Source: a virus. Taken from it: a DNA stretch of 20,972 bases. The number at the start of each line of letters is the position of its first letter. Position 1 is the stretch's first letter. Below the pieces are notes generated by a model. That model saw nothing but the letters and a program-made list of their open reading frames with translations. It was not told the origin of the DNA and ran no database searches. Below, piece by piece: positions 14,276 through 20,972 of this stretch. The translations under genes and the position numbers were made by a program. The stretch is from positions 1 to 20,972 of IMG/VR virus record IMGVR_UViG_3300034018_003147; one strand, given 5' to 3'.

Positions 14276-15045
14276 GCGTAATTTTTAAATAGAAATTCTA
14301 ACATTTTTCTATTACATAAGGTTCTCTTTGCTAGACTAGCATTGCAAGGGGTTTCGGTTGTTAAATAGTTTATCCCCATGTTGTGAAATTTGTTTTCAAT
14401 CGAACACTTGTGCTTTGGATGCATAGAGATTTTATCTTCAGATGGATGAGAAATCAAACCATTGTCGCATTCATCTCCATGTATTTTTTTGTTTCTTATG
14501 GGAAAATAATTGCTTGCAAAATCAACAATTTTTTTCCATAAATGTATTTTTTCTTCATTTGAATAATATAAGTAAAAATCGTCACATGATGCATCTTCGT
14601 GAAGAGTCCATAATAATTCTGGCTTATCATTCTTCAATAAATTCATAATCGCTGCGGTTTCTGGCTGAAGAGTCGGCTTGCAAAAATCCCGATTAATATC
14701 AGTGTCATTTGAATTGTTTCTTGTGTTTTTTATAAAACCAGATGTATTAAGAAGTGGAATTATTTCTAATCTTATGCTTTTTGGCATATTTGATTTTTGC
14801 ATAAAATTTAAAATACCAGTAGTTCCAGCGGTTTCATTTCCGTGAATACAACCTATGATGTAAATGCTTCTATCTATGTTTGGATTGATTGTAGCACGAT
14901 ATATTGGGGTTTCTGAATCTCCAATATTTGAAATAATTGCTTTTTTGCAGTTTTTTAACTGTTTTTCAAATTCTGAATACCTTGACAAACCAGAGTCTAT
15001 AAAATTATGAAAATTCATATTTGTATCTATGAAATTTAACTCCAT
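14272..15045 (-). CDS. Zinc carboxypeptidase-like protein (M14 / succinylglutamate desuccinylase type)
   Basis: This 257-aa protein has the zinc-binding H-x-x-E in CIHGNETAG (His68, Glu71), the substrate carboxylate-binding block from PLLNTSG through NDTDINRDF (98-121, with Arg109, Asn118 and Arg119), the third zinc ligand in WTLHED (His149), and the catalytic glutamate in LTTETP (Glu231). All active-site residues are therefore in place. No signal peptide is present. Related small enzymes such as MpaA cleave murein peptides, so a role in cell-wall peptide cleavage is possible; deacylation of a small metabolite is the alternative. The ATG lies 17 bases from the start of the divergent HNH gene, and no ribosome site is evident. 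Confidence 0.85.
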   Translation of the reverse strand: MELNFIDTNMNFHNFIDSGLSRYSEFEKQLKNCKKAIISNIGDSETPIYRATINPNIDRSIYIIGCIHGNETAGTTGILNFMQKSNMPKSIRLEIIPLLNTSGFIKNTRNNSNDTDINRDFCKPTLQPETAAIMNLLKNDKPELLWTLHEDASCDDFYLYYSNEEKIHLWKKIVDFASNYFPIRNKKIHGDECDNGLISHPSEDKISMHPKHKCSIENKFHNMGINYLTTETPCNASLAKRTLCNRKMLEFLFKNYA

Positions 15046-15062
15046 AAAACTTACAATATTAT

Positions 15063-15338
15063 GTGAGCAAAAAATACAGTAAAAAACAGATTAAAAAATT
15101 AGTTGATAAAAAATGTTATTTTTGTCAACAGAATGACTATTCATTGCTTGATGTCCATAGAATAATTGAAGGAAAAGATGGTGGCGAATACCACGAAATG
15201 AACACGATAACAGTTTGTGTTCTTTGTCACAGAAAGATTCACTCAGGAAGAATGAAAGTTTTTCGTAAATATACAACAACTTTGGGAAGAATTGTTTTAC
15301 ATTTTGTTGATGAAAATGGTGAGGAAAAATTCGAATAG
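15063..15338 (+). CDS. HNH-motif nuclease-like protein
   Basis: This 91-aa protein carries a compact treble-clef HNH module: Cys18-x2-Cys21, His32 (DVHRI), Asn47, Cys52-x2-Cys55-His56 and His60 in CHRKIHSG. The structural zinc pairs and H-N-H residues are all present, so it is a plausible DNA-nicking or cleaving nuclease. The start is GTG at 15063; the overlapping ATG at 15061 runs straight into TGA. It lacks the extra domains of a homing enzyme and lies directly against the convergent PD-(D/E)XK nuclease gene. That makes it more likely a phage DNA-processing protein than a mobile element. Confidence 0.85.
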   Translation: MSKKYSKKQIKKLVDKKCYFCQQNDYSLLDVHRIIEGKDGGEYHEMNTITVCVLCHRKIHSGRMKVFRKYTTTLGRIVLHFVDENGEEKFE

Positions 15339-15821
15339 TTACTCGAACGGATTTAAATCAGATATCTTAACATTATAACAATCAGACTTTACAATGAAAT
15401 TGTTGTCTGGATCAAAATCACCCTGTTTTAAAAATTTAGCCTTTTTGAAATAATCTTCTTTCTCAAGCCAACCTAAAATATAAGCTTTTTTCCACTGGTC
15501 ATTTCTTAATTCAAGTCTTACAAATGCGTAATTGGTACATTTTTGATGAATGTTAAATGCAGCCACAGAGCATTCGTAATGAGGTTTTGGTCTTGATGTA
15601 CATCTTTTTGTCTTGACATCCCAAAGTATATTGTCTTGAATAATATCGTAATCATAAGTATTGCCAACAATCCCTTTGATTATTTCATTTGCTGCTTGCT
15701 CTCCAATAAAACCAGCCATATTCCCTAATCCGCTAGTAATTGAATTTTTTATTCTTCCCATTTCAATTGATTTTCTATTTGCCCGAACAATCATATCATT
15801 TGTTATGCCGACTTCTAACAT
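15339..15821 (-). CDS. PD-(D/E)XK-type nuclease, possible Holliday-junction resolvase
   Basis: This 160-aa protein has a restriction-endonuclease-like core: a helix with GFIGEQAANEI (Glu41), strand YDYDII (Asp59), strand LWDVKTKR (Asp68-x-Lys70), and a following strand-helix (YAFVRLEL, then the YILGWLEKEDY block). Spacing of E, D and D-x-K matches small resolvases and phage nucleases. A resolvase role is inferred from size and from co-transcription with the UvsW-type helicase. An AGGTG site precedes the ATG. It converges with the HNH gene with no gap. Confidence 0.65.
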   Translation of the reverse strand: MLEVGITNDMIVRANRKSIEMGRIKNSITSGLGNMAGFIGEQAANEIIKGIVGNTYDYDIIQDNILWDVKTKRCTSRPKPHYECSVAAFNIHQKCTNYAFVRLELRNDQWKKAYILGWLEKEDYFKKAKFLKQGDFDPDNNFIVKSDCYNVKISDLNPFE

Positions 15822-15828
15822 GATACAC

Positions 15829-16140
15829 CTATATGTTTTTTAGAAAGAATTTTATCTTTTCATCATCCTTTATTATTTGATAAATTCTTTTTTTGGAATT
15901 TTCCTGTAAGAAATCCAATTTTTCTTTTTTGCTTGGTTTAAAATTACAACTTTTAATTATTGGTTCCAAACCAAACAGGAATATCCATATTCTATAAGTG
16001 CTATTGTTTAATTTGGAAGAAACAAAATTGTAAAATTTTATCCAATTCAATTTCCAAATCTTAAATATTTTTTCATATCTTGTACACATTTGCTCGACTT
16101 GCGTTGTGTAAAATTCTTTGTCAAACTCAGGAATTATCAT
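15829..16140 (-). CDS. Small protein of unknown function
   Basis: This 103-aa Lys- and aromatic-rich protein is mostly helical. A hydrophobic stretch YRIWIFLFGLEPII (about 49-62) could be buried or weakly membrane-associated. Its ATGA start overlaps the stop of the UvsW-type helicase, with GGTGG upstream, so it is translationally coupled. It lies between helicase and nuclease in one operon. No family recognised. Confidence 0.6.
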   Translation of the reverse strand: MIIPEFDKEFYTTQVEQMCTRYEKIFKIWKLNWIKFYNFVSSKLNNSTYRIWIFLFGLEPIIKSCNFKPSKKEKLDFLQENSKKRIYQIIKDDEKIKFFLKNI

Positions 16141-17573
16141 ATATCCACCGTATCTTTGATTTCTATTTCGTGACCTTGATCTTTTAGTATTTTTACTCTT
16201 CTTTTGCTATGAGTCAAAAGATATGGATTTATATTGAAAATAAAATCGTAATAATTTAATTCATTTTTATCTTTAGCCGTTCTTAGACCACGACCCATCC
16301 TTTGAATTATTTGATGATCTGCCTGACCACCAGCAGCATTGATAAGATTATGTACCTTCACATTAATCCCTGTGTTGAAAATTTGCTGAGTAGCAATTGC
16401 AACCACAGTCTCTTTTGACTGCTGTAATTGCAATACAACTTCTTTTCTTGTTTCTGTATTATCTTTTCCTTGAACCCAAAGTGAATTTTTAAGCATTTGA
16501 CTCAACTTGTCTCCATGAGCAACACGATCAACCAATATAAGTGTTCTTCCAGTACATCCTTTCGCTAATCTTGTCACAATATCATTGAAATATGTGTTTT
16601 CTGCAACTCCTCTTGTTACAGCATCAAGATAAATATCATAAGGAATGGCAGGTTCGTTAATTGGATAAAATGTACACTTGCTAGAAGAAAGAATGCCTCT
16701 TTCTTGAAGCTGTGCCGTTGTTAATACTCCACCATCTGAAGACTTTATTTTAAGAACAGGTCCAAAATATCCTTTTACTTGATGTTTTTGTACTTTATCT
16801 CTTTCTCCAAATTTGAATGGAGTTGCACTAATCGCAATTCTAATATCAGCACCTTTAAGCTTCTTGTAGACCGCCATTGGAGTTTTACTCATCATGTCAT
16901 GGATTTCATCAACGATAAGACATTTTATTTTTGGAAGAACCTTTTCCATTTTCATTACCGATTGAATGCTTGCCACAGTTATGATATTTGGCTCAACGCA
17001 TTTTCCCCAAAGTCTACCAAGATTGCTAAAATTCCATTTTTTTAATTCAGAATAGTTTTGTTCTGCTAGACCAATACGATTCTGCAAAACAAGTGTCGGT
17101 GTTCTTGGTGGAAGTGATTTCAAAATCCCTAAAAGAACATTGGTCTTTCCAGCACTTGTTGGGGCAAATATAATGCCTCTTTTTTGTTTGATTGATGTGT
17201 TTATCAAATCAACCTGATAATCATAAAGCGTTACTTTTTCGGAATTTTCAGGCAACCATTGATTTAAAAAATTTTCATTTATATTTTCAATTTCAAATTT
17301 CGTATTCGTTCTTTTGTCTTGAATTTCATATTCCATTCCAAAATGCTTCAAAGCAGCAGATATTTCAGGAATTAATCCTGTAAGAAATCTCCCAGTCTCT
17401 TTTTTAAAAAATTCAGTGTAACCATCCCAAATCCTTTGTTTATACAATCTGCTTCTGAAATAATTTTTTTCACGAAATCTTAAGGCATCCCAAAGAGTAG
17501 CTTTTATATTTTGGTCGGTTGTTATCAATTGCGAATAATCGTTTTCAATGACCAAAAGTGTGTTTTTTTCCAT
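16137..17573 (-). CDS. uvsW: UvsW-type superfamily 2 DNA helicase
   Basis: This 478-aa helicase would remodel branched DNA such as forks, D-loops and Holliday junctions during recombination-dependent replication. An N-terminal domain (1-105) resembles the UvsW DNA-binding region. The motor has motif I APTSAGKT (137-144), motif II DEIH (222-225), motif III SATPF (249-253), motif V region (TQQIFNTGINV) and motif VI QRMGRGLR (424-431). Length is close to T4 UvsW (about 500 aa). A GGA site precedes the ATG at 17573. It leads an operon with a small protein and a nuclease. The divergent intergenic region to the virion gene carries a perfect inverted repeat. Confidence 0.9.
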   Translation of the reverse strand: MEKNTLLVIENDYSQLITTDQNIKATLWDALRFREKNYFRSRLYKQRIWDGYTEFFKKETGRFLTGLIPEISAALKHFGMEYEIQDKRTNTKFEIENINENFLNQWLPENSEKVTLYDYQVDLINTSIKQKRGIIFAPTSAGKTNVLLGILKSLPPRTPTLVLQNRIGLAEQNYSELKKWNFSNLGRLWGKCVEPNIITVASIQSVMKMEKVLPKIKCLIVDEIHDMMSKTPMAVYKKLKGADIRIAISATPFKFGERDKVQKHQVKGYFGPVLKIKSSDGGVLTTAQLQERGILSSSKCTFYPINEPAIPYDIYLDAVTRGVAENTYFNDIVTRLAKGCTGRTLILVDRVAHGDKLSQMLKNSLWVQGKDNTETRKEVVLQLQQSKETVVAIATQQIFNTGINVKVHNLINAAGGQADHQIIQRMGRGLRTAKDKNELNYYDFIFNINPYLLTHSKRRVKILKDQGHEIEIKDTVDI

Positions 17574-17593
17574 ATTCTTTTCCTAAAAATTCA

Positions 17594-17615
17594 TTTTCAT
17601 CTAGATAGATGAAAA
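17594..17615. promoter_or_regulatory. Perfect 10-bp inverted repeat, candidate operator
   Basis: TTTTCATCTA and TAGATGAAAA flank a GA centre. It lies 21 bases upstream of the helicase start, in the gap between the divergent helicase and virion genes. As no transcript should end there, a protein-binding operator is likelier than a terminator. Confidence 0.45.
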
Positions 17616-17662
17616 GATCAATGTCTTATTTGAAAAATAATTTTTATTATGTGATTTATTTT

Positions 17663-17680
17663 TCTAAATACAACAGGAGG
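17663..17680 (+). promoter_or_regulatory. Strong ribosome site with possible late-promoter-like element
   Basis: AGGAGG (17675-17680) four bases before the ATG is the strongest ribosome site in the window, fitting an abundant virion protein. Just upstream, TCTAAATA (17663-17670) differs by one base from the T4 late promoter box TATAAATA. However, the box is so close that the transcript would start at or after the ribosome site, so the promoter reading is weak. Confidence 0.3.
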
Positions 17681-17684
17681 AATT

Positions 17685-20972
<3,288 letters not shown>

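Noticed and set aside
15063-15338. Homing endonuclease or mobile element for the HNH gene
   Set aside because: It has only the HNH core, no DNA-binding repeats, no intron or intein around it, and sits neatly between genes.
17663-17670. Confident T4-type late promoter TCTAAATA
   Set aside because: One mismatch, a single instance, and too close to the ribosome site; kept only as a low-confidence element.

Overview
The window is AT-rich, densely packed and almost certainly part of a large tailed bacteriophage genome. It encodes a DnaB-type replicative helicase, a compact family A DNA polymerase, a UvsW-type helicase, dCMP deaminase, two small nucleases, phage-typical small proteins of unknown function, a virion protein and a very long collagen-like fibre protein. 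No tRNA, rRNA, insertion sequence, integrase or CRISPR array was seen. The host cannot be named. Several genes have clear AGGAG-type ribosome sites, while others (about 1429, 8596, 13153, 13968, 15045, 15063) have none.

Layout. Positions 1-1429 (minus): start of an unknown gene, a 250-aa phage protein with an 11-residue tandem repeat, and a methyltransferase-like protein. Positions 1459-3583 (plus): UDP-galactopyranose mutase and a translationally coupled glycosyltransferase-like protein. Positions 3580-8596 (minus): replication block with dCMP deaminase, GNAT acetyltransferase, a small UvsY-like candidate, DnaB helicase with a structured leader, a sigma-like protein and DNA polymerase. Positions 8597-9218 hold no gene but carry a promoter, several mutually consistent stem-loops and terminator-like ends, best read as a plus-strand structured non-coding RNA. 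Positions 9219-10611 (plus): a phage protein of unknown function and a DUF3431-like protein. Positions 10614-12541 (minus): an overlapping three-gene operon of a small acidic protein, a methyltransferase and a TET-associated-type glycosyltransferase (TAGT). Positions 12701-13968 (minus): a membrane-anchored thioredoxin and an unknown protein. Positions 14009-15338: alternating short genes, including an M14-type metallopeptidase and an HNH protein. Positions 15339-17573 (minus): PD-(D/E)XK nuclease, a small unknown protein and UvsW helicase. Positions 17685-20972 (plus): a virion protein and the collagen-like fibre, which runs off the right end.

How the parts may work together. The minus-strand block supplies nucleotide metabolism, replication and recombination functions. 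Sugar and methyl-transfer genes occur in three separate places: Glf with its glycosyltransferase, TAGT with its methyltransferase, and DUF3431. They could decorate phage DNA, virion proteins or host surface glycans, and the sequence does not decide between these. The fibre has about 244 Gly-X-Thr triplets in the window, almost no proline and Thr in nearly every third position. That makes it an obvious candidate substrate for O-glycosylation.

The most unusual items are the candidate ncRNA at about 8678-9037 (possibly to 9110), the hairpin-rich leader of the helicase gene, the TAGT operon without a TET/JBP oxygenase in view, the proline-poor collagen, and the short polymerase whose exonuclease motifs appear lost.
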